A DNA stretch of 64,000 nucleotides, from positions 40,443,708-40,507,707 of the forward strand of contig JAFMSR010000014.1 in the NCBI GenBank assembly GCA_022818135.1, in the 5' to 3' direction. A program made the position numbers and the translations under genes. The first letter of the stretch is position 1. Every line of letters starts with the position of its first letter. The notes below the pieces were generated by a model. That model did not search any database and had not been told where the DNA came from. It worked only from the letters and a program-made list of their open reading frames with translations. Source of the stretch: Saxidomus purpurata (Eukaryota; Mollusca; Bivalvia; Venerida; Veneridae). This document shows, piece by piece, positions 1 through 11,627 of the stretch.

Positions 1-505
1 AAATAGGCAAGGTAGAGTTATGGTTCTTGTGCACTGCACTTCCTCTCATTGTGTTCTATCACTGTATTAAGTTTCAATTTATTCCCTTTAGTACTTTTGG
101 AGTGATGCTCCAGTCAAGAAAAATCAAGAAAATGTAACAAAGGGGGGTAATTAAAAAATAGGCAAGGTAGAGTTATGGTTCTTGTGCACTGCACTTCCTC
201 TCATTGTGTTCTATCACTGTATTAAGTTTCAATTTATTCCCTTCTGTACTTTTGCAGTTATGCTTCGGACAATAGAAAATCAAGAAAATGTAACAAAGGG
301 GCATTATTCAAAAATTAGGCAAGGTAGAGTTATGATTCTTGGGCACTGCACTTTGTCTCAATGTCGTCTGTCTGTGAGTAAAGTTTAAATAAATTCCCTT
401 GAATACTTTTGGAGTTATGCTCCGGACAAAAGTGTGACGGACGCACGCACGCATTACCATATCCCCTCCGCCAAGGCGGGGAGGGGGGGGGGATAAAAAG
501 ACACA
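1..505. repeat. Interspersed element with three ~155-bp internal tandem copies
   Basis: The phrase aggcaaggtagagttatg recurs near 5, 162 and 316, each time followed by a similar 150-base block (gcactgcacttc, taagtttcaattta, ttttggagt). The block ends in the hairpin-prone ccctccgccaaggcgggg with a G run at about 480-492. The internal periodicity and GC-rich terminal hairpin resemble abundant bivalve interspersed elements. No coding capacity is evident. Confidence 0.6.
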
Positions 506-1385
506 CTGGCCTTACTGACTGCATCATAGCTCTTGAAAAAAAATCTGTGCCCGTGAGAAAGAGGACAAGAGGTAACCGATACAACATCAGTAACAAATAA
601 TCTATGGTACACTGCAAACACAAAAAACTTAAGCGAAATAGTATGATTTTGCTTCGTGTTCACGTCCGTATCCTGATTTTTTTTCTAGAAAAAATATGAA
701 GCAGATTCATACACTATTAACGAACATTTCCTATTATCACTAAGTATTTTAAATAATGCAAGCCTTTACCATTTAAATGCGCTCAAAATTGTGCGTTTCA
801 AACAATAAATTATTCTTCAGTTGCTTAGGTACGAATTTAATCAGGTTTTTGTTCCCGTTTATGGATATGTTTATTCATTTCATATAGACTTTTATGTTTC
901 ATCTTGCATATCTATCGTCCTAGATTGCACATGTGCCATTTGTCCGCCTCCTTGGTCGCTGATTTGAAATCACATTAATCTCTCATTCATCGAGGGTCAT
1001 GGGTTCGAGCCCTGCTACCGACTATGTTCCTTTATGTGAGAAAGTTTGGCAGTTTCTTACAGAGGGTAGGAGTCTTGTACTGGTTCTTCCCATGAACGAT
1101 GGTTAGATAAACCGCCCTTTCAGTAAAAATGACCAAAATATAGTTTGGATAGGCGTTAAACTAGTACAACTGCAACAACCTGTGTCCTTTAAAGATAAGG
1201 ATTTTGTGACCTCTTTTTTAAAATAAGTGTCAGCATGGGTGTGGCGGTATCATGAATAAACGTCTGTGTTCATATTTCAAAATATGATGATAAAACAACG
1301 TCCAGGGTCGGTTCACTCCCTCAGAGATAAGAAAATTAGTTTAAAGTGTTGTCGACTTACTTACGCTTGACATTAACAGAGAAAC
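506..1385 (+). other. 5' flank of peptide gene A, homologous to flanks of genes B and C
   Basis: This block aligns by eye with about 8550-9175 and about 12890-14190: gaggacaagaggtaac, aaacttaagcgaaatag, tttgttcccgtttatgg and the final block ttaaagtgttgtc...cattaacagagaaa just before the ATG. It is the conserved promoter/5'UTR flank of the tandem genes. The last 75 bases are the best conserved part, which suggests the transcribed leader. No clear TATA box was recognised. A SINE interrupts it at about 938-1183. Confidence 0.6.
938..1183 (+). repeat. tRNA-derived SINE inserted upstream of gene A
   Basis: A tRNA-like head runs from about 945 and contains an exact pol III B box, GGTTCGAGCCC, at 1002-1012. 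It is followed by a SINE-type body (tactggttcttccc, gatggttagataaaccgcc, ggataggcgttaaac). The flanking sequence of genes B and C is continuous across this point (ttgcac.tgtgcccttaaaag), so the insertion is specific to unit A. Short tgtgcc/tgtgtcc copies at the edges may be the target duplication. Confidence 0.7.
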
Positions 1386-4300
1386 ATGATGCTGTATACT
1401 GTGCTGGCACTAGCCGTGATCTGCGGCATTTCTGAGGTATGAAAGTTGAAAGATATTGTCGTTAACATTATAATAATCATTATGTAAAAAAGTGTCATCT
1501 GCAAGGACAGAGATGATCTGTCTGTCTGTTGACTTAATTATGCACACACGTTAGAAGTAATTGCCAGAGACTTATAAAAACATTATTTAATACGTCTCTG
1601 AATTTGCCATTCTATAAGAACTTCATAAAGAATAAAATAATTTTTCAATGAATAAATACTTTAAAAAGCAATCAACACTAATTTCTATAATTAGAGTCGC
1701 ATGCATCACAAAAATAAGTTGTACGTAGTACGTAGCGCAATTCTTATACAGTATCAGATATTGCAACTGAACTCCTTCCGCTTTCTCATAGGCCGCTGTT
1801 TGCAGCAAGGACAACGCCACCTCAGTCTGTGGTGCTGGAGAATGCTGCTACATCGAACCCGAGTTTTTGGTAATGAGTAAAAGACAGGCCATCCTCCCAC
1901 CCCTTCATCAGCACCATGACACAGGTCAGTAAAGAATTTTTCACAATTAAGTCCTCTTATAGGGACAGGACTCCTGCACTGCTATTCCGACTTATATAAC
2001 TACTAAAGCCAGAACATGATTTGGGAAATAGCTGTTCGTGTGTTTATTATTGTCTATATGAATTTATGAAAATGCTCTCTTCAACGTAAGGCGTCAAGGA
2101 TTGTCTCGGTCTTGGAATATGTGATAGTCGTCAGTTCTCTTGTGATAGTCGTCAGTTCACTTGTGATAGAAGTCAGTTAACTTGTTATTGTAGTCAGTTA
2201 ACTTGCAATAGTCGTCAGTTAACTTATAAAAGTAGTCAGTTAACTTGTGATAGTCGTCAGTTATTTTGTGACAGTCGTCAGTTAACTGGTGATAGTAGTC
2301 AGTTTACTTTTTATAGTCGTTAGTTAACTTGAAATAGTCGTCAGTTATCTTGTGATAGTCGCCAGGTAACTTGTGATAGTCGTCAGTTAACTTGTGACAG
2401 TGGTCAGTGATAGTCATTCAACTTGTGATAGTCGTCAGTTAACTTGTGATATTCGTCATTTAACTTTCGATAGTCGTCATTTAACTTGTGGTAGTCGTCA
2501 ATTAACTTGTAATAGTAGTCAGTTAACTGAAAATCGTCAGTTTACTTGAAAAAGTTGTCAATTATAGTCAGTTACCTTGTGATAGTCGTCAGTTAACTTG
2601 TGAAGTCGTCAATTGTAGTCAATTAACTTGTGACAGTTGTCAATTATAGTCAGTTAACTTGTGATAGTCGTCAGTTTATTTGCGACGGTCGTCAATAATA
2701 GTCACTTAACTTGTGATAGTCATCAGTTTACTTGTGATAGTCATCAGTTAACTTGTAAAAGTAGTCTGTTAACTTGTGAAAGTCGTCAGTTAACTTGTAA
2801 TGATAGTTAACTTGTAATAGTCGTCAGTTTACAGGTGACAGTCGTCAATTAACTTGTGATAGAAGTCAGTTAACTTGTAATCAATTATAGTCAGTTAAAT
2901 TAACTTCTGAAAGTTATCAGTTAACTTGTGATAGTCAGTAAACTTGTGATAGTCGTCAGTTAGCTTGTGATAGAAGTCAGGTAACTTTTAATAGTCGTCA
3001 ATTATAGTCAGTTAACTTCTGAAAGTCATCAGTTAATTTGTGATAATCGTCAGTTTACTTGTGACAGTAGTCACTTAACTTGTGATAGAAGTCAGTTAAC
3101 TTTTAATAGTCGTCAGTTATATTTAGTTAACTTCTGAAAGTCATCAATTAACTTGTGATAGTCGTCAGTTTACTTGTGACAGTAGTCAGTTAACTTCTGA
3201 AAGTCATCAGTTAACTTGTGATTGTAGTCATTTAACTTGTAATAGTCGTCAGTTAACTTGTAATAGTGGTCAGTTAACTTATAAAAGTAGTCATTTAACT
3301 TGTGATAGTCGTCAGTTATTTTGTGACAGTCGTCAGTTAACTGGTGATAGTAGTCAGTTTACTTTTTATAGTCGTTAGTTAACTTGTAATAGTAGTCAGT
3401 TAAATTGTGATAGTCGTCAGTTAACTTGTGATAGTCGCCAGGTAACTTGTGATAGTCGTCAGTTAACTTGTGACAGTGGTCAGTGATAGTCATTCAACTT
3501 GTGATAGTCGTCAGTTAACTTGTGATATTCGTCATTTAACTTTCGAAAGTCGTCATTTAACTTGTGGTAGTCGTCAATAAACTTGTAATAGTAGTCAGTT
3601 AACTGAAAATCGTCAGTTTACTTTAAAAAGTCGTCAATTATAGTCAGTTACCTTGTGATAGTCGTCAGTTGACTTGTGACAGTCGTCAATTATAGTCAAT
3701 TAACTTGTAACAGTTGTCAATTATAGTCAGTTANNNNNNNNNNNNNNNNNNNNNNNNNNNNNNNNNNNNNNNNNNNNNNNNNNNNNNNNNNNNNNNNNNN
3801 NNNNNNNNNNNNNNNNNNNNNNNNNNNNNNNNNNNNNNNNNNNNNNNNNNNNNNNNNNNNNNNNNNNNNNNNNNNNNNNNNNNNNNNNNNNNNNNNNNNN
3901 NNNNNNNNNNNNNNNNNNNNNNNNNNNNNNNNNNNNNNNNNNNNNNNNNNNNNNNNNNNNNNNNNNNNNNNNNNNNNNNNNNNNNNNNNNNNNNNNNNNN
4001 NNNNNNNNNNNNNNNNNNNNNNNNNNNNNNNNNNNNNNNNNNNNNNNNNNNNNNNNNNNNNNNNNNNNNNNNNNNNNNNNNNNNNNNNNNNNNNNNNNNN
4101 NNNNNNNNNNNNNNNNNNNNNNNNNNNNNNNNNNNNNNNNNNNNNNNNNNNNNNNNNNNNNNNNNNNNNNNNNNNNNNNNNNNNNNNNNNNNNNNNNNNN
4201 NNNNNNNNNNNNNNNNNNNNNNNNNNNNNNNNNAAGATGCAAAGTGATATGTGGTTTAAATTCAAGGTGCAAAGTGATTATGTAGTAAGTCAAGGTGCAA

Positions 4301-5773
4301 AGTGATTTTTCGGTAGTAAGTCAAGGTGCAAAATGATATTGGTGTAAGTCAAGGTGCAAAGTGATATATGGTAGTAAGTCAAGGTGTCAAGTGATTTTGG
4401 TGTAAGTTAAAGTGCAGAGTGGTCCTGATGTAAGTCTAGATGCAAAGTGATATTGGTTTAAGTTAAGATACAGAGTGACATTAATGTAAGGCAAGGTGCA
4501 AAGTGTTTATGTAGTAAAGCAAGGTGCAAATTGATTATGTAGTAAGTCAAGATGCAAAGTGACTATGTAGTAAGTCAAGTCAAGGTGCAAAGTGATTATG
4601 TAGTAAGTCAAGATGCAAAGTGATTATGTAGTAAGTCAAGGTGCAAAGTTATTATGTAGTAAGTCAAGATGCAAAGTGACGATTGATGTAGTAAGTCAAG
4701 GTGCAAAGTGATTATGTAGTAAGTCAAGGTGCAAAGTGATTATGTAGTAAGGCAAGATGCAAAGTGATATTGATGTAAGTCAAGGTGCAAAGTGATTATG
4801 TAGTAAGTTTAGGTGCAAAGTGAGTATGTAGTAAGTCAAGGTGCAAAGTGATTATGTAGTAAGGCAAGATGCAGAACGATATTGATGTAAGCCAAGGTGC
4901 AAATTGATTATGTAGTAAGGCAAGGTGCAAAGTGATATTATGTACGCCAAGGTGCAAAGCGATTAGATAGTAAGGCAAGGTGCATAGTGATATTGATGTA
5001 CGCCAAGGTGCAAAGTGATTATGTAGTAAGGCAAGGTGCATAGTGATTGTGTAGAAAGTCAAGGTGCAATGTGATTTAGGCGCTTAGTGATTTTGGTAAA
5101 AGTCTAGGTGCAAAGTAAGTTCGGTATATGTTAACAGTCTGTTTGGCGATCCTTTTGAACTACTCGGCCTGGTTGCCGCTGCGACTTGTTGGTCTCGGTC
5201 GTGTTTTCCATGGTGTCGGGCATTAATGTTCAGCTCTTCTGGCTTGGCTTGTAACATAATAAATTTATGAGCATGAAACTGCCAAACTCATGTTAAAGAA
5301 AATCGCTGGAGATTTTGTCCGGTGAACACTGCACTACTTTAAGCATTTCGCGTTTAACATATTTTGTACCTGTTTTGGATGTCACATCGCAATAGACCTC
5401 TTTCGTTGCAAGTGTGACGAATGAAGCTTGCACTCATTCGTAGTACTTGAGTTTGAAATAGCCCAGAAAAGTAGATACATGTCATATTAGCCGAAAGCTT
5501 ATGGACAGTCAATAACAGGCATGTCCTAGTACATGTGTACTGTCGTATCTGAGTAAACATTGACCGATCTGTTCTATTCTAGGGGTATGCGAGAAATACA
5601 GAGTGTTGGGTGACCGCTGTGGGCCATTAGAAACGATGAACGGACACTGTGGGTGTGGGAAAGGTATGAGCTGTCAGTGGGTTCCCTTGACTACTACACC
5701 AGCACCAGGAGGTAAAAGAGGGATGGCGTACCACGAAGGGCCAGGCGATTACAGATGTGCAGTGCATGCATAG
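1386..5773 (+). CDS. Astakine/prokineticin-like secreted peptide, gene A (3 exons)
   Basis: Exons are 1386-1436, 1792-1924 and 5583-5773, giving 124 aa. All junctions are GT-AG (phase 0, then phase 1, where the split codon is Gly). Exon 1 is a signal peptide (MMLYTVLALAVICGISE). The mature part has ten cysteines at 21, 30, 35, 36, 64, 74, 84, 86, 92 and 120 in the pattern C-x8-C-x4-CC-x27-C-x9-C-x9-C-x-C-x5-C-x27-C. This is the disulfide layout of the prokineticin/astakine (AVIT/colipase-like) fold, including CGAGECC and a terminal YRC. Astakines act as secreted haematopoietic cytokines in arthropods and molluscs; that role is inferred here. Asn25 lies in a conserved NAT glycosylation sequon. 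Dibasic KR occurs in loops 36-64 and 92-120 (GGKR). Intron 2 holds two tandem arrays and a 500-N gap. Possible polyadenylation signals are ATTAAA at 5826 and AATAAA at 5972. Other 10-Cys families (Dickkopf, colipase) are less likely. Confidence 0.82.
2090..3733. repeat. 21-bp minisatellite array with ~1-kb higher-order repeat
   Basis: The monomer consensus is about AACTTGTGATAGTCGTCAGTT (split here as AACTTGTGATAG + TCGTCAGTT), repeated more than 70 times with substitutions and short deletions. A block at about 2223-2600 recurs at about 3280-3680 with the same private variants (agtggtcagtgatagtcattc, gatattcgtcatttaac), so the array has a higher-order period near 1.05 kb. It lies in intron 2 of gene A and runs into the assembly gap. 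Confidence 0.9.
3734..4233. other. Assembly gap of 500 N
   Basis: There are exactly 500 N at the junction between the 21-bp array and the 28-bp array. A round 500 usually marks a gap of unknown size, so the true length of intron 2 of gene A is unknown and a missing exon could lie here. Apparent reading frames across the N are meaningless. Confidence 0.98.
4234..5128. repeat. ~28-bp minisatellite (gtgcaaagtgat array), intron 2 of gene A
   Basis: The monomer is about AAGTCAAGGTGCAAAGTGAT followed by TATGTAGT or ATTGGTGT, in more than 30 copies. The same monomer family occurs at the equivalent place in the other two gene units (about 1.5 copies at 11190-11225, a full array at 16388-16870). The array therefore predates the unit duplications or was carried with them. 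Long minus-strand frames here are repeat translations, not genes. Confidence 0.9.
5129..5582 (+). other. 3' part of intron 2 of gene A, duplicated before exon 3b of gene B
   Basis: It aligns with 11230-11627: ggtctcggtcgtgttttccatgg versus ggtctcatggtgtcggacat, gcactactttaagcatttcg, and acattgaccgatctgttcta directly before the acceptor. This shows that exon 3 of A and exon 3b of B are duplicates together with their intron. Confidence 0.65.
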
Positions 5774-6141
5774 TTGTTGTTGCAAGCAAACAATTTAAAT
5801 GTTCATGAAACTTTCATGTTTCTGGATTAAAATCGGAAGACACTGTTTTTGTTTTGTATTTTAATTACTAGTTATGACGAAAAATTAGACACATTAAGAG
5901 AATATCATATCACTTTTAAAGCAGAAGCCGAAATCTAAAGTGTTTATGCAAACTGGGAAGTACTACCTTCAAATAAATAAATAAATGAAGAAGTTTTTTT
6001 AGCAAACAATATCAGCTGCACTATTTTAAGAATAGTGTACCGGTGTGCAGTGATCAAATTCCTGGGGGAAAAACTAGAATTGTGTCTTACAATGTGTTAT
6101 CATTTCCCGTAGCTGCCTTGTCAAAACAATAATTAGCATGC
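5774..6141. other. 3'UTR and downstream flank of gene A
   Basis: AT-rich. It contains candidate polyadenylation signals ATTAAA (5826) and AATAAA (5972, inside a short AAAT run). The first 110 bases are conserved downstream of exon 3b of gene B. No other feature was seen. Confidence 0.5.
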
Positions 6142-7240
6142 TTTTAGCTCACCTGGCACAAAGTGCCAGAGTGAGCTATTCGGATCGCATTCCGTCCGGC
6201 GTCCGTCATACGTCCGTTAACATTTTCAGTCAAACAATGTCTCCTCTGAAACCACTTGGCCAATGTCGATGAAACTTGGCAGGATTAGTTCTTGCATGAA
6301 GCCCTCTCATAGTTGTTCAAATTATTTCATTCCATGAAGAACTCTTGATGCTATGGCAACAAATAGGAAACATTAAAAAAATCTTCTTCTCAAGAACAGT
6401 AAGGCATAGAGCTTAAATATTTGGCATGTGGCATTGCATAGTGGACCTCTACCAAGTTTGTTCATATTATGACCCCGGGTCAAAATTGACCCCACTCAGG
6501 GGGTAACTTGTTTTTACATAGGCTTTTATAGGAACACTTCTTCTCTAAAACTACAAGGCCTATAGAGCTGAAATATTTAGCATGTAGCATTGCCTAGTGG
6601 AACTCTACCAAGATTGTTCAAATTTAGTCCCACAGAAACCATGTTAATACTTAAAATGATGTAAAAATTGTCTTAAAATAGCATTGACACAAGCTATTTC
6701 ATAACAGAACAAATGTACTCAATCTAAAATTATAGTGCCTTGCAGAATGATGCTTATATAATGCTATAAATAGAGACTAGAACAGACATCATACAGTGGA
6801 ATTTCTTTCTGACAGGTTTAAGAATTTTGTATTTGTTTTGTTTAGCAACTTTTTCTATTCAACATTATATTATATTTTGCAGACTTGGTTAGTTATCATT
6901 AATAATGACTTTGTAATATTTCATAATGCACCATAATATAACTCATTTGTAATCTTTGAATTTTAAACCAATCCATTCTTCTGTTATCAATTTCTCTAAC
7001 GAGGGGGGGGGGGGGCGGTCACTTGGTTCCCATAGACTTAATTATAGGGAAAACTTCTTGTCTAAAACCACAAGGCTTTGTATTTGAAATGGAGCATTGT
7101 ATAGTGCACCGCTACGTAGATTGTTCAACTCAGGTCCCCAGGACAATTTTTACCCTTTCTGCAACACCATTGTTGACCTTGTATTATAGCCAGTGGTAGC
7201 CAGGCGAGCGATAAAAGGCCAACTTGACCCTCTCGTTTCA
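6142..7240 (+). repeat. Interspersed gagctatt-type element, full-length-like copy
   Basis: It begins with the palindromic tagctcacctggcacaaag/tgccagagtgagctatt, then a cgtccg-rich stretch, a body with tgaccccgggtcaaaattgac, and the ending gagcgataaaaggcc...gaccctctcg. A related copy lies inverted at 17691-18650, and shorter or divergent relatives lie at about 54225-54415 and 58571-59750. It contains a run of about 10 G near 7003. It is non-coding in every frame. Confidence 0.7.
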
Positions 7241-7529
7241 TAAATGATTGTTTTGCTATATTTTCTGTGATAAATTTTGTATATCTCTGCGAATTAAATA
7301 GATATACATTTTGTATTGTCATTATTTAGTATTTCTGTTTTCTTTTGTAAGGAAACTATGGAATGAGCTTGAATAGTATGAGCATGAGGCATTATATCTA
7401 GGAATAACCCATGATTGATACTTGTTTACGAGATGCCACAGATCCAATCCATTTAGTAGTTGTTTAAAATATTATAGATGTACATTATTCTGCAGTGGTT
7501 ACTCCCCTTGCATTTAGGAAACATTTTAA
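7241..7529. other. Unassigned AT-rich sequence between element and duplicated flank
   Basis: No gene, tandem repeat or recognisable element was seen. Confidence 0.4.
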
Positions 7530-9175
7530 TTTGAAGATTATTCAAGTTAGTTGCTGTGTGCATATTTCATACCACTGACCAAAAGTTTATATAGTAAATT
7601 ATCAATTTGTTGATACAAGACGAAATTTGTCTACATAACATTTAATGTCAATCGAAGACGGGACTTTATCCTATGACAAGCTTATTTTCCATTAACGGTT
7701 CTCTGAATTTCTGGTACTGGCACACTGTACAGTATGAATTACATTTTTTCTCACTGATTAGTCACGGCGGCTCGATTTTGATTGGTTAAGTATTTTACAA
7801 GATAACTCTGGTCTCGTTTTAGGGTCATTAGCTCCAGAGCTTATGCCATGGTGGTTTGTCCGCCGTCCGTCTACTTGATATCACTCAACATGTCACAATT
7901 TTCATTCAATTGCTCTGAAGGTTGCCTGCAACATTTAAATGATCCCTGTTGTGTTTTTAGGGTCAAAGGTCAAGTCACTGTGACCTCTGTTAGATTTTCC
8001 TTGAAAACCCTCTCCATGTCACAATTTTCACGAAACTTGCTCAGAAGGTTGCCTTCAACCTGTAGATATTCCTTATTTGGTTTCAGGGTCAAAGGTCAAG
8101 CTCACAGTGACCCGAACTTTGGAATTCCTTTCTGCTAAATATCTTGAGATCTATATGACCCACAGTCTTCTCACTTCATAGGTTGATTTGTCTTACTGAG
8201 TAGACGATCCGTACTGTTAAACCTGTAGATGATTCCTATTGATTTGGGGGTCAGTGGGTCAAAGGTTAAGGTCACAATGACCCGAACTTCGAAAATCATT
8301 TCAACTCAATATTTTGAGATCTGCTTATCAACAACAGTCTTGAACCTTCATAGGATGATTGATCTTACTGAGTAGATGATCCCTACTCTTTTTTTGACAG
8401 GGGGTTAAGGTCTCAGTGACCTCTCATTGCAAAATATTTTTACAAAACTTACTCTGAACAGTTTAGTCAGTCCAGTAGAGCGATACTGGCCCTTTTGGGC
8501 CACTTGATTGATCAGGAATAGGTATTAAAAAACACAGTGGCATCATTTTATCGTCATAGTTCTTAAAGAAAAGTCAGTGCACGCGAGGAAGAGGACAAGA
8601 GCTATCATTAAAACATCAGTAACAAATAATCTAGTATGTAACGTTGCAGGGGTAAACTGCAAACTTAGAAACCTTAAGCGAAATAGTGTAATTTTGCTTC
8701 ACCCGACGAACAGTTTTTTTTTACAAAATACTTGAAACAAATTAAGCACTATTAACGAACATTTCCCATTTCTACTAAGTATTTAAAAATAATGCATGCC
8801 TTTACCATGCAAATGTCATGCATGTGTGCCCAAAATGGTGCTTTTTAAAAAATAAAAAGATTCTGCAGATGATAAGATAGGAATTTAATCAGGTCTTTGT
8901 TCCCGTTTATGGATATGTTAGTGCATTTCATAGCGATATTTTTATGTTTTACATTTCTACGCTCCTATGTTGCACTTGTGCCCTTCAAAGAAAAGGAGTT
9001 TGGTGACCACTGTTTCTAAATGAGGATCCACAGGAGTTCTCTACTGTCATGAAAATATGTCTGCCCTCCTTTTGAAAATATGATACAACCTCCAAGGTCG
9101 AGTCAGTCCTTCAGAGATAAGAGAATTAGTTTAAAGTGTTGTCAACTTACTAACGCTGTACATTAACAGAGAAAC
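7530..9175 (+). repeat. Segmental duplication block upstream of gene B
   Basis: From ttattcaagttagttgc to the ATG, this block is collinear with 11903-14190 upstream of gene C. Shared landmarks are cacggcggctcgattttgattgg, the 700-bp interspersed element, gaggacaagag, and the terminal ttaaagtgttgtcaac leader. This defines the tandem unit: 3' end of one gene through the flank into the next gene. Confidence 0.75.
7822..8510 (+). repeat. Interspersed 'gccatggtggttt' element (copy 1)
   Basis: It starts at gggtcattagctccagagc/ttatgccatggtggtttgtcc and ends at ccagtagagcgatactggcc/cttttgggccacttga. Internally it has repeats of about 150 bp built around gggtcaaaggtcaag...cacagtgacc. Related copies are at 12178-12838 (duplicated with the unit) and 56518-56850. 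The frames within it are not genes. Confidence 0.7.
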
Positions 9176-10978
9176 ATGATGATGTATACTATGCTGGCAC
9201 TAGCCGTTATCTGCGGAATATCTGAGGTATGTAAGATTTTGTGCTTACATTTATATGAAAAATAGTTTCATTTGCATAGGACAGAATTCATTCGCCTGTC
9301 TGAAAGCTAAATTGTGCACACGGGCTAGAAGTAATTTGCTAAGAAAATACACAATATTCCGTCAAAACTTCTAAAAGAATAAAAGCAACATTTCGTCGGC
9401 TATGTTTGTATGAATAGTTACCTCAAGAAAAAAAGCAACATTACATTTACACTTTTACTATTAAAACTGGAGCTTTTGAAAACATAGAAATAAAGAGTAA
9501 TTAGTCCAGTACTCAGGACAGTTCACATACGGTACCCGATATTGTAAACTGAATTCATTTCTCATTATTCATAGGCTGCTGTTTGCAGCAAGGACAACGC
9601 AACCTCAGTCTGTGGTGCTAAAGAGTGTTGCTACATCCAACCCGAGTTTATGGTAGTCAGCAAAAGACAAGCCATCCTCCCACAACTTCATCAGCACCAT
9701 GACACAGGTCAGTAAAGAAGTTTTCACAATCACGTACTCGTAAGACGGGTGCGCGTTGGTGCTTCTATAATCAAGAGTGTCATGTGACAGACTGATTCTG
9801 AATCTTCACTGAGGAGATAATAGAAAGACAAAAAACGGATTTTAAAGACTGAAGCGCTAGTACTAAAATGTATCAATCAAATAATATATAAAGATGCACC
9901 CAATTTCGTTCCCACATGCGGGGATCACGCCTTTTGATTACGTGACTACAACACTGGAATTAAAGTAATTAATTTCGAAATGTTAAAAGGCTTAACCGAA
10001 CGCTTCAGAAGTGATCTCAATTCAGAACTTCCAAATCGCACCCGTCTTTCGGAATAGAAGGAATTAATTCCGAGAACTAAAAGAGCTTAATCGAACGCTT
10101 CAGAATAGCTTCTATCAATCAATTCAAAATTCCGAACAGTCTATAAAGAGGAAGGAATCCTGCTGCTATTTAAATATGTAAAATAGCTGTTCCTGGTTAA
10201 GTTATTGTCTGTATGAATACTCTCTGCATCGTAAGGGGCTAATCATAAACCAGATGGGCTTGTAGTTAAAAAACAAAATGTAACTTACATTTATAGTGGA
10301 TTAAAACATCTCTCTTTAAAATATTATACAAAGTATTTGACACATATTTTTCTGGTATGTCACGTTTATATAGAGTCCTTTGGTGAATATCTAGTCTAGC
10401 GTGCGAAAAACATAAGACGTTCAAAATGGTACTGGAAGCTCCCTTGATTGGTTCTAAGCATTACAAGGTTGTGTCAGGTCTGAGTTCGCGGAAGGGTGCG
10501 GTTACCATGTCACAAATGGCATGATATAAATCACCAGTTATCAAAAGTTCGGGAAACTGCGGACGTTCAAGGGCGGTAACCTCGGACCCTGTCAATTGCT
10601 TTAAATATGTACGTGTGGTGCATTGCATTATCATAACATGTAAAGTAAAATGTGCTTATTTCATTTTGATGAAAGTGTCGTCTATATATAGCTGCAGTGT
10701 GTACCTTTTTCCATTCTTCTTTGGTTGCTGTTTGTTGGTGTTTACGAATTGTTTTACTTATTTCACATCTAGACCCACATTAAAACATTATTTCAGGTGT
10801 TTGTGAAAAATATCATTTACAAGACGAACATTGCTACCCACTAGAGACTGCCAACGGTCACTGCGGGTGCAGTCCCGGATTGAGCTGTCAGTGGGTCCCG
10901 TTACCATCACCCACAGCTAAACGCAGCATGGTTTACCACCCCGGACCTGGCGCCTACCAATGTGCACCCAGGATTTAA
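9176..10978 (+). CDS. Astakine/prokineticin-like secreted peptide, gene B, isoform with exon 3a
   Basis: Exons are 9176-9226, 9575-9707 and 10797-10978, giving 121 aa. The signal peptide is MMMYTMLALAVICGISE. Exon 2 has the same length (133 nt) and phase as in gene A and keeps C-x8-C-x4-CC (CGAKECC) and the NAT sequon. Exon 3a supplies the other six cysteines (CEKYHLQDEHC, GHCGCSPGLSC, YQC) and ends ...CAPRI. A TAKR dibasic motif lies in the last loop. It has the same secreted cytokine-like fold as gene A. A second complete terminal exon (3b, 11628-11818) with the same acceptor phase lies downstream, so this gene can in principle make two proteins with different C-terminal halves. Whether 3a or 3b is used cannot be told from sequence. 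Confidence 0.8.
10380..10590 (+). repeat. SINE-like repeat in intron 2 of gene B, shared with gene C
   Basis: The block aaaatggtactggaagc...ttctaagcattacaagg...gagttcgcggaagggtgcgg...tcacaaatggcatgat matches intron 2 of gene C (15300-15560). There a B-box-like gtgggtttaatccctggcc precedes it. It is probably an old SINE inserted before the duplication. Confidence 0.5.
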
Positions 10979-11627
10979 CTCACAACATGTGCTTTTTGTA
11001 GTTGAAATCCTTTACTGTATCTCAAATTTGCCATAATTACATGTTTATTCAAATAATCAGTTCCGCGTTGTTGTTTTCTCTCGCCAAAGACTTATTTTTT
11101 CTAAGCTGGGTACTTCTTGTATTAAAAAACAAATGAGAACAGATGAATAACATAAATAAGAAATACTGCGCGCTGTGAAAAAGAAGTGATTTGGTGTGAG
11201 TTAAGGTGTAAAGTGATTGTGGTGTAGGTTATAGGAACAGTGCTGCGGTCCTTTTAACCACTTGTTCTGGTTTCCAATGCGGCTTGTTGGTCTCATGGTG
11301 TCGGACATTAATGCTGCAATCTCCTGACCGGGTTTACACCATATGATCATGGTACTGCCAAAGTCATGTTGAAATTACCGGAGGTTTCGTCTGGCGAACA
11401 CCGCACTACTTTAAGCATTTCGTGTTTTACACCCTTTTGTACGTTTTGCATGTCGCATTTGGTTGCTAATATGACGAATGAAGTTTGTACTCATTCGTAG
11501 TATTTTAGTATGAAATAGTCCGGAAGAATAAGCCATGCCATATTATCCGACAACTTAGCAGTAATGGACAGTCAGTTACAGGCATGTCCTATCTCAGTAA
11601 ACATTGACCGATCTGTTCTATTTCTAG
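10979..11627 (+). other. Interval between terminal exons 3a and 3b of gene B
   Basis: The first 200 bases match the downstream flank of gene C (cataattac.tgtttattcaaa, ttccgcgttgttg, cttattttttctaag). Then come about 1.5 copies of the gtgtaaagtgatt minisatellite (about 11190-11225). After that the sequence matches intron 2 of gene A up to the acceptor. The interval is therefore a mosaic of what flanks 3a in C and 3b in A. Confidence 0.65.

Noticed and set aside
3714..4293. Open frames of about 180 codons across the N block
   Set aside because: They consist almost entirely of N and are artefacts of the assembly gap.
2090..5128. Regular short repeats that could be read as a CRISPR array
   Set aside because: The units are contiguous minisatellite monomers with no unique spacers, in a eukaryotic intron, with no cas genes.
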